From an uncultured Oscillospiraceae bacterium (GTDB lineage: Bacteria; Bacillota; Clostridia; Oscillospirales; Acutalibacteraceae), in contig CABSLQ010000008.1 in the NCBI GenBank assembly GCA_902478605.1, positions 1 through 60,805 of the forward strand: a stretch of DNA of 60,805 nucleotides, in the 5' to 3' direction. Numbering within the stretch: the stretch's first letter is position 1; each line of letters opens with the position of its first letter. Both the position numbers and the translations under genes were made by a program. The notes beneath the pieces were generated by a model. The model worked only from the letters and a program-made list of their open reading frames with translations, was not told the origin of the DNA and ran no database searches. This document shows, one piece after another, positions 1-7,484 of this stretch.

Positions 1-113
1 GCAGGCGCTGCCCCTTGACCCCACCGCCTTTTGAAAAATGGCGGAATGCATTCGCTTGACGCGAATGCGAAAACTTTTTGTGTATTATTTTTTGCGAATG
101 GACTTTTTCGACA
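1..113. repeat. Right-hand part of a hairpin-rich intergenic element, cut by the window start
   Basis: Positions 12-113 are nearly the same as 33779-33880, the right half of a complete element. Shared parts are a CACC/GGTG-type stem around position 30, a GCATTCGC/GCGAATGC stem at 47-68, an AT-rich stretch, and an end reading TTTTTCGACA at 104-113. The first ten bases also match 184-193 and 10489-10498, so modules have been shuffled. No convincing protein is encoded. Confidence 0.7.
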
Positions 114-118
114 AGCTG

Positions 119-140
119 AAACCGCTGTCGCGGTTTTTCT
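119..140 (+). terminator. Terminator-like hairpin after the element
   Basis: A 7-bp stem AAACCGC / GCGGTTT with loop TGTC is followed by more T. It lies directly beyond the element end, where complete copies of this element family carry one of a pair of duplicated hairpins. The partner copy would lie upstream of the window. Confidence 0.5.
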
Positions 141-192
141 AGGCCAAATTCTGTTTACCTGTATCGCCCACCGGGCACGCTCGCAGGCGCTG

Positions 193-435
193 CCCTTCAT
201 CCGCCACTGGCGGCGGTCGATGTGCCCCCTCTTGCGGTGCCCGAAATTCTTTGTGCTCGCTGTCGCTCACAAGAATTTCGACCGCTACGCCCACAAATCC
301 TCCCTTCATCCGCCACTGGCGGCGGTCGATGTGCCCCTCTTGCGGTGCCCGAAATTCTTTGTGCTCGCTGTCGCTCACAAGAATTTCGACCGCTACGCCC
401 ACAAATCCTCCCTTCATCCGCCACTGGCGGCGGTC
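193..435. repeat. Tandem 109/108-bp hairpin-containing repeat, two full copies plus part of a third
   Basis: Units start at 193, 302 and 410. The first two differ by one C in a C run. Each unit holds a small CCGCC-ACTG-GCGG stem and then a larger hairpin with arms GAAATTCTTtGTG and CACAAGAATTTC around a CTCGCTGTCGCT loop. The same framework, with different stem sequences, occurs at 10130-10460. The third unit breaks off just before the ribosome binding site of the next gene. Spurious ORFs run through it in several frames. Confidence 0.85.
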
Positions 436-467
436 GGATTTGTTGCCAACGAAAGGAGAAAAACCGC

Positions 468-1355
468 ATGCGGGACGCCTTTTCCGGGTTCCATCCCCTC
501 GTCAACTTCGCCTTTTTTCTCGCCGCTGTCCTGTGCGGCATGTTTTTCATGCACCCGGTTTTTCTGGGCATCTCCCTGGTGTGCTCGCTGGCCTATTCCC
601 TTTACCTCGGCGGCCGGAAATCGCTGAAATTCAGCCTGCTGTACATGCTGCCGCTGCTCCTGCTCGTCGCGGTGCTGAACCCGCTGCTCAACCACGAAGG
701 GGCCACCATCCTGCTGTATATCAACGACAACCCCCTCACGCTGGAGGCCATTCTGTACGGTGTGGCGAGCGCGGTGATGTTCGTGTCCATGCTGCTGTGG
801 TTTTCCTGCTACAACGCGGTGATGACCTCGGACAAGTTTCTCTACCTTTTCGGCCGGGTGATCCCGTCCCTCTCCCTCGTGCTGTCCATGACGCTGCGGC
901 TGGTGCCGCGCCTGCGGGCGCAGCTGCGGGTGATTTCCCACGCGCAGAAATGCGTCGGCCGGGACGCCTCCCAGGGGAATGTGGTGCGGCGGGTGCGCAA
1001 CGGCGGCAAAATCCTCTTTATCCTCATCACCTGGGCGCTGGAAAACGCGGTGGACACGGCCGATTCGATGCGCAGCCGCGGCTTCGGCCTGCGGGGGCGC
1101 ACCGCCTTCTCCAACTACCGCTTCGACGCGCGCGACCGCGCCGCCATGGGAATCCTGGCGGGGCTGTTCGCCGTGGTGCTGGCGGGGCTGTTCGCCGGGC
1201 AGAACACCGCCGTGTATTTTCCCCTCGTCACCCTGCCGCCCCTGACCCCCTTCAGCTTTGTGGTGTATGCGGCGTACGCCGTCCTGCTGCTTTTTCCCCT
1301 TATCGTCAATCTACAGGAGGCGATCGTATGGCGTCGTTTGAAATCCGCGGCCTGA
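468..1355 (+). CDS. ecfT: ECF transporter T component (EcfT/CbiQ family transmembrane protein)
   Basis: This 295-residue protein is the membrane scaffold of an energy-coupling factor vitamin transporter. It couples ATP hydrolysis by the A subunits to movement of the S component. It has hydrophobic segments near residues 10-70, 80-130 and at the C-terminus, and a basic cytoplasmic stretch (about residues 140-215) with the paired short motifs around Ser-Arg-Gly that bind the ATPases. I chose ATG 468 for its GAAAGGAG ribosome binding site. Its end overlaps the next gene by 28 bp, so the two are translationally coupled. The order T-A-A-S is that of a self-contained group II-like ECF module. Family assignment is firm; substrate depends on the S component. 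Confidence 0.9.
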   Translation: MRDAFSGFHPLVNFAFFLAAVLCGMFFMHPVFLGISLVCSLAYSLYLGGRKSLKFSLLYMLPLLLLVAVLNPLLNHEGATILLYINDNPLTLEAILYGVASAVMFVSMLLWFSCYNAVMTSDKFLYLFGRVIPSLSLVLSMTLRLVPRLRAQLRVISHAQKCVGRDASQGNVVRRVRNGGKILFILITWALENAVDTADSMRSRGFGLRGRTAFSNYRFDARDRAAMGILAGLFAVVLAGLFAGQNTAVYFPLVTLPPLTPFSFVVYAAYAVLLLFPLIVNLQEAIVWRRLKSAA

Positions 1356-3022
1356 CCTTTCAATACCCCACCCGCACTGAACGGGCGCTGGACGCCGTGG
1401 ACCTGACGGTGGAGGAGGGGGAATTTCTCGTCCTGTGCGGCCGCTCGGGCGGCGGCAAGACGACCCTGCTGCGCCATCTCAAGCCCATCCTCACCCCCCA
1501 CGGAAAGCGGGAGGGCACCATATGGTTCGAAGGCCGCCCCATCGGCGAGCTGAGCCAGCGGGAGCAGGCGTCCCATATCGGCTACGTCCTGCAGCAGCCG
1601 GACAGCCAGATCGTCACCGATAAGGTGTGGCACGAGCTGGCCTTCGGCCTGGAAAGCCTCGGCCTGCCCAAAGAGGTCATCCGCCTGCGGGTGGCCGAGA
1701 TGGCCAGCTTTTTCGGCATGCAGGACTGGTTTATGAAGGAAACGTCCACCCTGTCGGGCGGGCAGAAGCAGCTGCTCAACCTCGCCTCCATCATGGCGAT
1801 GCAGCCCCGCGCCCTCATCCTGGACGAGCCCACCTCCCAGCTGGATCCCATCGCGGCCTCCTCCTTCCTGGAAACGGTCAAGAAGATAAACAGCGAGCTG
1901 GGCGTGACGGTGGTGCTCACCGAGCACCGGCTGGAGGAGGTCATGCCCATGGCCGACCGGGCCGCCGTGCTCGAGGCGGGCCGCGTCCTCGCCCATGGAA
2001 CCCCCGCCGAGGTGGGCCGTGCCCTGCGCGGGGCGGGCAGCGATCTGTTCGTCTCGATGCCCAGCGCCATGCAGATTTACGCCGGGATCCGCGATCTGCC
2101 GGCGGACCTTCCCTGCCCCATCACGGTCAAGGAGGGCCGGCGCTTCCTTTCCGCGCTGCCTCTCGACGAGGCGCGCCTCGCCCCGGACGAAGCGCCCCCG
2201 CCCGCGTGGGCGGACGCCCCCGATATCCTCACCATGAAGGACGTGTGGTTCCGGTATGACCGGGAGGGAGAGGATATCCTGCGGGATCTCTCCCTGCGGG
2301 TCAAAAAGGGCACCCTGCACGCCATCGTGGGCGGCAACGGCACGGGCAAAACCACCACCCTCTCCCTCATCAGCCGGCTGTACCGCCCCTACCGCGGCAA
2401 AATCACGCTGGACGGCCGGCCGCTGGACAAGTACCGCGACGCGGAGCTGTTCCGCGGCTGCCTCGGGGTGCTGCCCCAGAACCCGCAGGCGCTCTTCGTG
2501 GAAAAGACGGTGCTGCTCGACCTGCAGGAGATCCTGACGGGCGGCGGCCTTTCCCGGGAAGAGCGGGAGGCCAAGGCGCGGGCCGCCGCCGAGCTGGTGG
2601 GGATTTCCCACCGGCTGGACAGCCATCCCTATGACCTCAGCGGCGGGGAGCAGCAGCGGGCCGCCCTGGCCAAAGTGCTGCTGCTCGAGCCGCGCATTCT
2701 GCTGCTCGACGAGCCGACCAAGGGCCTCGACGGCGGCTTCAAGCGGCAGCTCGCCGCCCTGTTCCGCCGGCTGCTCGACGACGGGGTGACCATCCTGATG
2801 GTGTCCCACGACGTGGAATTCTGCGCCCGGTACGCGGACGTATGCACCATGTTCTTCAACGGCAGCGCGGTGGCCACCGCGCCCGCCGTTCCCTTTTTCA
2901 GCGGCAACAGCTTTTATACCACCGCCGCCAACCGCCTGTCCCGCCACCGCATGACGGGGGCCGTCACCAACGAGGAGGTGATCGCGCGATGCAACCGGGC
3001 AAACCGGAACGCCGCCGGCTGA
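1328..3022 (+). CDS. ecfA: ECF transporter ATPase with two fused ATP-binding domains
   Basis: A 564-residue double ABC ATPase. Domain 1 (about 1-250) has Walker A GRSGGGKTT, signature LSGGQKQ and Walker B LILDEPTSQLD. Domain 2 (about 300-555) has Walker A GGNGTGKTT, signature LSGGEQQR and LLLDEPTKGLD. Both nucleotide sites look intact. Most ECF systems use two separate A genes; the fused form resembles YkoD-type proteins. ATG 1328 has an AGGAGG site inside the end of the T gene. The S gene starts 34 bp before its stop, so T, A and S form one overlapping operon. It acts at the inner membrane face as the motor of the transporter. Confidence 0.93.
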   Translation: MASFEIRGLTFQYPTRTERALDAVDLTVEEGEFLVLCGRSGGGKTTLLRHLKPILTPHGKREGTIWFEGRPIGELSQREQASHIGYVLQQPDSQIVTDKVWHELAFGLESLGLPKEVIRLRVAEMASFFGMQDWFMKETSTLSGGQKQLLNLASIMAMQPRALILDEPTSQLDPIAASSFLETVKKINSELGVTVVLTEHRLEEVMPMADRAAVLEAGRVLAHGTPAEVGRALRGAGSDLFVSMPSAMQIYAGIRDLPADLPCPITVKEGRRFLSALPLDEARLAPDEAPPPAWADAPDILTMKDVWFRYDREGEDILRDLSLRVKKGTLHAIVGGNGTGKTTTLSLISRLYRPYRGKITLDGRPLDKYRDAELFRGCLGVLPQNPQALFVEKTVLLDLQEILTGGGLSREEREAKARAAAELVGISHRLDSHPYDLSGGEQQRAALAKVLLLEPRILLLDEPTKGLDGGFKRQLAALFRRLLDDGVTILMVSHDVEFCARYADVCTMFFNGSAVATAPAVPFFSGNSFYTTAANRLSRHRMTGAVTNEEVIARCNRANRNAAG

Positions 3023-3726
3023 ACCGCCGCACCGTCCTGGGGTTTTTGGCGCTTTTTGTGCTCACCCCGCTGACCATGCTGGCCGGCATTACCCTGTTTG
3101 ACGACCGCAGCTATTATCTGGTCAGCATGCTGATTATCCTGTACACCTTCGTGCCCTTCGTCCTGCTCTTTGAACGGCGCAGGCCCCAGGCGCGGGAGCT
3201 GGTCGTGCTCGCCGTGCTGTGCGCCATCGGGGTGATCGGCCGGGGAATCTTCTTCTTCCTGCCCCAGTTCAAGCCGGTGGCCGCCATCGTCATTGTCGCC
3301 GGGGTGTGCTTCGGCGGGGAAAGCGGCTTTCTCGTCGGCGCCATAACCACCTTTGTGTCCAACATGATGTTCGGGCAGGGGCCGTGGACGCCGTGGCAGA
3401 TGTTCTGCTTCGGGCTCATCGGCTTCCTGGCCGGCGTGCTGTTCCGCAGGGGCCGCCTGCCGCGCACCCCCATCCCGCTGGCCGTTTACGGCGGGGTGTC
3501 GGTGCTGGTGATTTACGGCGGCCTGATAAACCCCAGCTCCCTGCTCTATATGCCCAACGCGTCGGTCACCTGGGCGACGGTGCTCGCGTGCTACGCGTCC
3601 GGCCTGCCGTTTGATGCCATTCACGCGGGCAGCACCGTGATCTTCCTGCTCCTGCTGTCCAAGCCCCTTGTGCAGATTCTCGAGCGCATTCAGGTGAAAT
3701 ACGGCATGCTCGAAGCGGAACTCTGA
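2989..3726 (+). CDS. ECF transporter S (substrate-binding) component, possibly cobamide-type
   Basis: A 245-residue membrane protein with about six hydrophobic segments, starting at ATG 2989 after a GAGGAGG site inside the preceding ATPase gene. The central stretch FVSNMMFGQGPWTPWQMF is typical of S components in Clostridia. These bind the vitamin from outside and topple in the membrane to release it. The substrate cannot be read from sequence with certainty. The nearby DUF71 protein, whose bacterial subgroup was linked to B12 salvage by comparative genomics, favours a cobamide; thiamine precursors or another vitamin remain possible. Confidence 0.8.
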   Translation: MQPGKPERRRLNRRTVLGFLALFVLTPLTMLAGITLFDDRSYYLVSMLIILYTFVPFVLLFERRRPQARELVVLAVLCAIGVIGRGIFFFLPQFKPVAAIVIVAGVCFGGESGFLVGAITTFVSNMMFGQGPWTPWQMFCFGLIGFLAGVLFRRGRLPRTPIPLAVYGGVSVLVIYGGLINPSSLLYMPNASVTWATVLACYASGLPFDAIHAGSTVIFLLLLSKPLVQILERIQVKYGMLEAEL

Positions 3727-3731
3727 CGCTT

Positions 3732-3752
3732 CCCGCCGTCCCATACAAAAGC
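3732..3752. repeat. 21-bp direct repeat, copy 1, left of the MATE gene
   Basis: The 21 bases starting CCCGCCGTCCCATAC are repeated exactly at 5260-5280. The two copies bracket a 1.5-kb segment that holds only the MATE gene. Confidence 0.85.
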
Positions 3753-3784
3753 AGCCCCGGCCGTCAAGCGGCTGTGTTTTTCTA
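3750..3784 (+). terminator. Likely terminator of the ECF operon
   Basis: CAGCC (3752-3756) pairs with GGCTG (3770-3774), followed by a short T run at 3776-3780. The stem is modest. Confidence 0.5.
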
Positions 3785-3806
3785 CACGCAACGGGAGGGA
3801 ACGAAT

Positions 3807-5138
3807 ATGCTTTCCAGGCTGAAACGGTCGCTCAGCAGATTCCATTATACGCTCTTTTTCGCGCTGCTCGTCCTCGGGCTGGCGCCGACCGTCTACACCA
3901 CCGTGCGCGTGTTCTTCCTCGGGCAGCTTCCCGGCGAATATTCCTTCTCGATCGCAGGGCAGCTCTCGTGGGTGAATTTGCTCTATGAGATTCTCAACGA
4001 AGCCATCATCCTGCCGCTGTTTTATTTCATTGGCAAAGTGAAGGACGATAAAGCAGAATTCGCCAACCATGTGCGAACCGGTATGCTGCTTTCCCTTGGC
4101 GTATACGCTGTGCTTTCTGCTGTGGTGCTCGTCTTCGCCGTACCGATGCTCAAGCTGATGGCGGCCGACGCAAGCATCCTCGAAGCCTCGGCAGCCTACA
4201 TACGCATCGAAAGCATTGCCAATATCTTCTCCATCCTCGCGCAGTTTGCTCTCGTTGCCCTGGTGTCGGTGAACAAGAGCAAATACCTCTACGCGCTTAC
4301 CGGCGCGCGGCTCGTTCTGTGTCTCCTCTCGGATACGTTTCTCGTATCGGGCCTGCCCGTGTCAGCGAACCTCGGCGTGAACGGCATCGGATATTCCAAC
4401 ATCCTCGTCAACGCGCTTCTGCTTGCCGTGTCGCTTGTGCTTCTTGGCAAAGAAGGGATCCACCTGTTCGCCAAGGAGAAGCCGCGCTTCTCTTGGGTAA
4501 AGGAATTCGTTAAGGTTGGCGGTATCTCGGGCGTGGAATCTCTCGTGCGCAACGCTGCTTATATGGTCATGATTGCACGGATGGTCAACGTCGTGGGGGA
4601 ACAGGGTACCTATTGGGCGGCGAACAATTTTATTTGGGGATGGCTTCTTCTTCCGGTGCTTCAGCTGGGCGAGCTCATCAAGCAGGAGGTCGCCGCAGAC
4701 AAAAAAGCCATCCGCCAAAACTCGCTGGGCTATTTCGGAATGACGGCGGTTATCGCGGCGCTGTGGTTTGCCAGCATTCCCTTGTGGAAGCCGTTCATGA
4801 CGCACGTGCTCGGCCTCTCCGATGTGGATAAGCTCTTCGGGCTCGTTCTGCTTCTCGTTGGCTTCTACGTTTTCTATGCCATCCAAAATGTGTTCGACTC
4901 AACCTTCTACGGACTTGGCAAAACGCACTATATGCTGTTTGAATCGGTTGTAACCAATACAGCCTATTACGGCACCGCGTTCGTTCTCTATGCCGCGGGC
5001 GTGTGGACTCCGTCGCTTGCCGGCATCGCTCTGCTGTTCGGTATCGGCACCGCGTTCGACAGCCTGGTGTCTCTTGGCGCGTATGCGTTTCTCTTGAAAA
5101 AGGAGCGCATTAACATCTTGGAGGCGGCATGCGAATGA
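3807..5138 (+). CDS. MATE family multidrug/toxin exporter
   Basis: A 443-residue polytopic membrane protein with about twelve hydrophobic segments in two similar halves, as expected for MATE cation-coupled exporters. ATG 3807 follows an ACGGGAGGG site. The gene uses many more T-ending and A/T-rich codons (CTT, GTT, ATT, GCT) than the C/G-ending neighbours on both sides. It lies between two identical 21-bp repeats (3732-3752, 5260-5280) and splits an otherwise plausible vitamin-uptake locus. Recent acquisition is therefore likely by inference. Substrate unknown: drug, toxin or metabolite export are all possible. Confidence 0.85.
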   Translation: MLSRLKRSLSRFHYTLFFALLVLGLAPTVYTTVRVFFLGQLPGEYSFSIAGQLSWVNLLYEILNEAIILPLFYFIGKVKDDKAEFANHVRTGMLLSLGVYAVLSAVVLVFAVPMLKLMAADASILEASAAYIRIESIANIFSILAQFALVALVSVNKSKYLYALTGARLVLCLLSDTFLVSGLPVSANLGVNGIGYSNILVNALLLAVSLVLLGKEGIHLFAKEKPRFSWVKEFVKVGGISGVESLVRNAAYMVMIARMVNVVGEQGTYWAANNFIWGWLLLPVLQLGELIKQEVAADKKAIRQNSLGYFGMTAVIAALWFASIPLWKPFMTHVLGLSDVDKLFGLVLLLVGFYVFYAIQNVFDSTFYGLGKTHYMLFESVVTNTAYYGTAFVLYAAGVWTPSLAGIALLFGIGTAFDSLVSLGAYAFLLKKERINILEAACE

Positions 5139-5213
5139 TGGCCGTATTGTCATATACAGACCGCCCGGGCGCCGCGGAACGCAGGGAAGCGGGAAAATGC
5201 CCGGCGAAAAAGA

Positions 5214-5237
5214 AAGCCGCCCCGTTTCGGACGGCTT
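5214..5237 (+). terminator. Hairpin downstream of the MATE gene
   Basis: AAGCCG (5214-5219) pairs with CGGCTT (5232-5237), extended by CC/GG with one mismatch. There is no clear T run, so function as a terminator is uncertain. Confidence 0.4.
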
Positions 5238-5259
5238 GCGGGCGTGTCAAAAGCAGCCG

Positions 5260-5298
5260 CCCGCCGTCCCATACAAAAGCCCCGCTTCCGGCGGGGCT
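5260..5298. repeat. 21-bp direct repeat, copy 2, fused to a GC-rich hairpin
   Basis: 5260-5280 equals 3732-3752 exactly. Its last three bases begin a perfect 8-bp stem AGCCCCGC (5278-5285) / GCGGGGCT (5291-5298). Just upstream (5246-5250) is GTGTC followed by AAAA, the same start as the hairpin-rich elements elsewhere in the window. Confidence 0.75.
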
Positions 5299-5353
5299 TC
5301 CGCAATGGCCATCCGGCCGGATGGCCGCATTTTCTGTGTAAGGAGGCACGCAT

Positions 5354-6013
5354 ATGCAATTCGCCATGTCCTACAGCGGCGGCAAGGACAGCGCCCTGGC
5401 GCTGTACCGCTTGGTGCAGGCGGGCCACCGGCCGGTGGCCCTCGTCGCCACCCTCAACCCGGAACAGGATCGCTCCTGGTTCCACGGGCTGCAGCGCCCG
5501 CTGCTCGACGCCATCGCGGACAGCCTGGGCATTCCCCTGGTGGTGTGCACCTGCCCGCCCGCCGCATACGGCACCGCCTTTTCCGAAACGCTGCGGAAAA
5601 CCCGGGAGATGGGGGCGCAGGCCTGCGCCTTCGGGGATATTGACATCGCGGATCACCGCGCCTGGGACGAGCAGCGCTGCCGCGAGGCGGGGCTGGCCTG
5701 CCTGCTGCCGCTGTGGCAGGAGGACCGGGCCGCCCTGACGGCCGAAGGCATGGCCGCGGGCTTCCGCGCGCTGATTAAGCTGGTGCGCCTCGACTGCCTG
5801 GACGAATCCTTCCTGGGCAAAACGCTCACCCCCGCCGTGACCGCCGCCATCGCCGCGGCCGGCGCCGATATCTGCGGGGAAAACGGGGAGTACCACACCG
5901 TCGTATACGACGGCCCGCTGTTCGCCCGCCCCATTCCGCTGCGCACCCAGGGCATCGTCCGCTTCGGCACCCATGCCGCCGCCGACATCGTCCTGGACGA
6001 ACCCGCCCGCTGA
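5354..6013 (+). CDS. DUF71/COG2102 family PP-loop ATPase (diphthine-ammonia ligase-like), probable B12-salvage subgroup
   Basis: A 219-residue adenine-nucleotide alpha-hydrolase fold protein. The N-terminal PP-loop SYSGGKDSALAL binds ATP. Later motifs are GDIDIADHRAW (about 97-107) and GENGEYHT (about 177-184), both typical of this family. Archaeal and eukaryotic members (Dph6) amidate diphthine, but bacteria lack diphthamide. A bacterial subgroup was predicted from gene neighbourhoods to act in cobamide salvage (de Crécy-Lagard and colleagues). The ECF transporter just upstream fits this. ATG 5354 has a strong TAAGGAGG site. Family is firm; the reaction is inferred. Confidence 0.82.
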   Translation: MQFAMSYSGGKDSALALYRLVQAGHRPVALVATLNPEQDRSWFHGLQRPLLDAIADSLGIPLVVCTCPPAAYGTAFSETLRKTREMGAQACAFGDIDIADHRAWDEQRCREAGLACLLPLWQEDRAALTAEGMAAGFRALIKLVRLDCLDESFLGKTLTPAVTAAIAAAGADICGENGEYHTVVYDGPLFARPIPLRTQGIVRFGTHAAADIVLDEPAR

Positions 6014-6279
6014 GCGGTCCGCACCATGCCGTGAACACACAGCCCGCCGCTCCGCCCTCCGGCCCGTCCGCGGTCCCCGGATAAGCTGCCCGCCGCGCCA
6101 GTGAAGCCGCGCTTCCTCCGGCCGGCGTTCCGGCACCATGTCCGGACCGCTCTCCCCCTTCCCACGGCGCCCCGTATGCGGCGGCCATCCCCCGGTGCCG
6201 GCCTCCGCCGGCGGGTTTTGCGCGGGCCAGGCCGCACGGCGGCCCGCCGCCGGAACCCCTCCAAAACGGTTCTTCCCGG

Positions 6280-7181
6280 CTACTCCGGTTCCCCTGTGCA
6301 CCGGCCCGCCAGCCTATGCTGACAGGCTTCGGCGCGCGTGCGGACGCCCAGCTTGCGGTACACGTTATGCACCGTCCGGCTGACGGTGCTTACCGCAATG
6401 CCCAGCGCGTCCGCGATGGCGCGGTTATCCTCGCCGGCGCACATATGCGCCAGCACCTCCCGCTCCCGCGCACTCAGCTGCCGTTCCCGCCGCTCCTGCT
6501 GCGGGATTTGGGGGGAGAAAATGCATGGTCAGCAGCACCCGGGGCGGCGCCGCTTCAAAATACACCAGATGGTACCCCAAAAAGCGCGGGGGCTCCCCCC
6601 TGCCCGATACGGACGCAGCCGGATTCCCGGCGGCCCTCCCGCAAACAGGCGGCCAGCCACCCCTTTTCCGCCAGCAGCTCCCGTTCCCGCCAGCCGGCAT
6701 CCCCCAGCGCCTGAAACGCCTTGTTGCTCCGTTCCACCCGCGGCACGCCGTCCTGCAGACGGATAATCGCCTTCCCTTCATCCGTTTCATAAAATGATCT
6801 GTTGTATTCTTCCACAAGACGCACCCACGCCGGGGTGTGTTTGCCCCACAGCAGGACGCGCGAACGCCGGTCACCGCCGGACAGGCTGAAAAGCGTCACC
6901 CGCAGACGAGGCGCATCGCCCTGTGCGTTCGCCGGGAACAGGCAGCCGGTTACCGCCGTGCCGGTCCGGGCACACCGATTGCAGAGCCTTTCCAGGAGCC
7001 GGGCCTGTTCCGGTTCAAACAGGACGCACAGCGCCTGCCCCCTGGCGCTGTGCCGCTGCGTCAGCAGGCGGAACCCCGCCGGATTGCCGTTGACAAGCCG
7101 CCATTCCCGTTTTTGGCCGATTTCCAAAACCAGCAGACAGTCCTGCGTGCAGCTCCACAATATTTCAAAAAGAGGAAGCAT
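6280..7181 (-). pseudogene. LuxR-type transcription regulator broken by two frameshifts
   Basis: Reading leftward from ATG 7181 (GGGAGGG site), a PAS-like or sensory N-terminal region of about 190 residues stays in one frame. The natural continuation (GYHLVYFEAAPPRVLL) is one base out of phase, beginning near 6585 in G and C runs. A second one-base shift falls at the run of six G at about 6512-6517. The third frame encodes a clear LuxR helix-turn-helix: LSAREREVLAHMCAG, then NRAIADALGIAVSTVSRTV, ending at TAG 6280-6282. Both changes behave as one extra base in a homopolymer. The promoter is intact, so this is either a recent pseudogene or sequencing error. It is divergent from nagA. Confidence 0.8.
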
Positions 7182-7206
7182 TGGAAGTCCCTCCCATCCT
7201 AATTTT

Positions 7207-7235
7207 ATTTTGCATCATTTATCAGTAAAATGCAA
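7207..7235 (-). promoter_or_regulatory. Promoter of the LuxR-type gene
   Basis: On the minus strand, -35 TTGCAT (7235-7230), 17-bp spacer, -10 CAAAAT (7212-7207). It lies about 25 bp before the start codon at 7181. Confidence 0.6.
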
Positions 7236-7369
7236 TAGTATCATCCTATTTTGTGCAAAAAATATGCCAGATCGCTATTATACTTTTGTGATCGATCTTC
7301 CCGTTTGACCAACGCACCCCGTCCGCGGCCGCCCGGGCCAAAAGTACAAAAGGGCCGGCCGTTTTTTTC

Positions 7370-7398
7370 TTGTAAAAGGAAACGCAAGCGCCTATAAT
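7370..7398 (+). promoter_or_regulatory. Promoter of nagA
   Basis: -35 TTGTAA (7370-7375), 17-bp spacer, perfect -10 TATAAT (7393-7398), leaving a leader of about 80 nt before nagA. The upstream 7240-7360 interval, between the divergent promoters, is a natural place for operators; I see no clear palindrome there. Confidence 0.75.
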
Positions 7399-7484
7399 GA
7401 AATGGGAAACTGTGTACGCCTGGCAGGGGCCGTGATCGGTTCCCGGCAGCGCGAAAATAGGTAAAAACAAAGGAGGAACCGATT

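Noticed and set aside
193..435. Direct repeats that might be a small CRISPR array
   Set aside because: The repeated unit is about 109 bp, contiguous and without unique spacers; no cas gene is in the window.
251..1327. Long open frame extending upstream of the ECF ATPase
   Set aside because: It runs through the hairpin repeats and the T gene in another frame; ATPase similarity begins only at ATG 1328.
1115..2947. Long minus-strand open frame of 610 codons
   Set aside because: It is antisense to clear ATPase domains; such frames are common in GC-rich genes and its residues are low-complexity (Gly, Gln, His, Ala).
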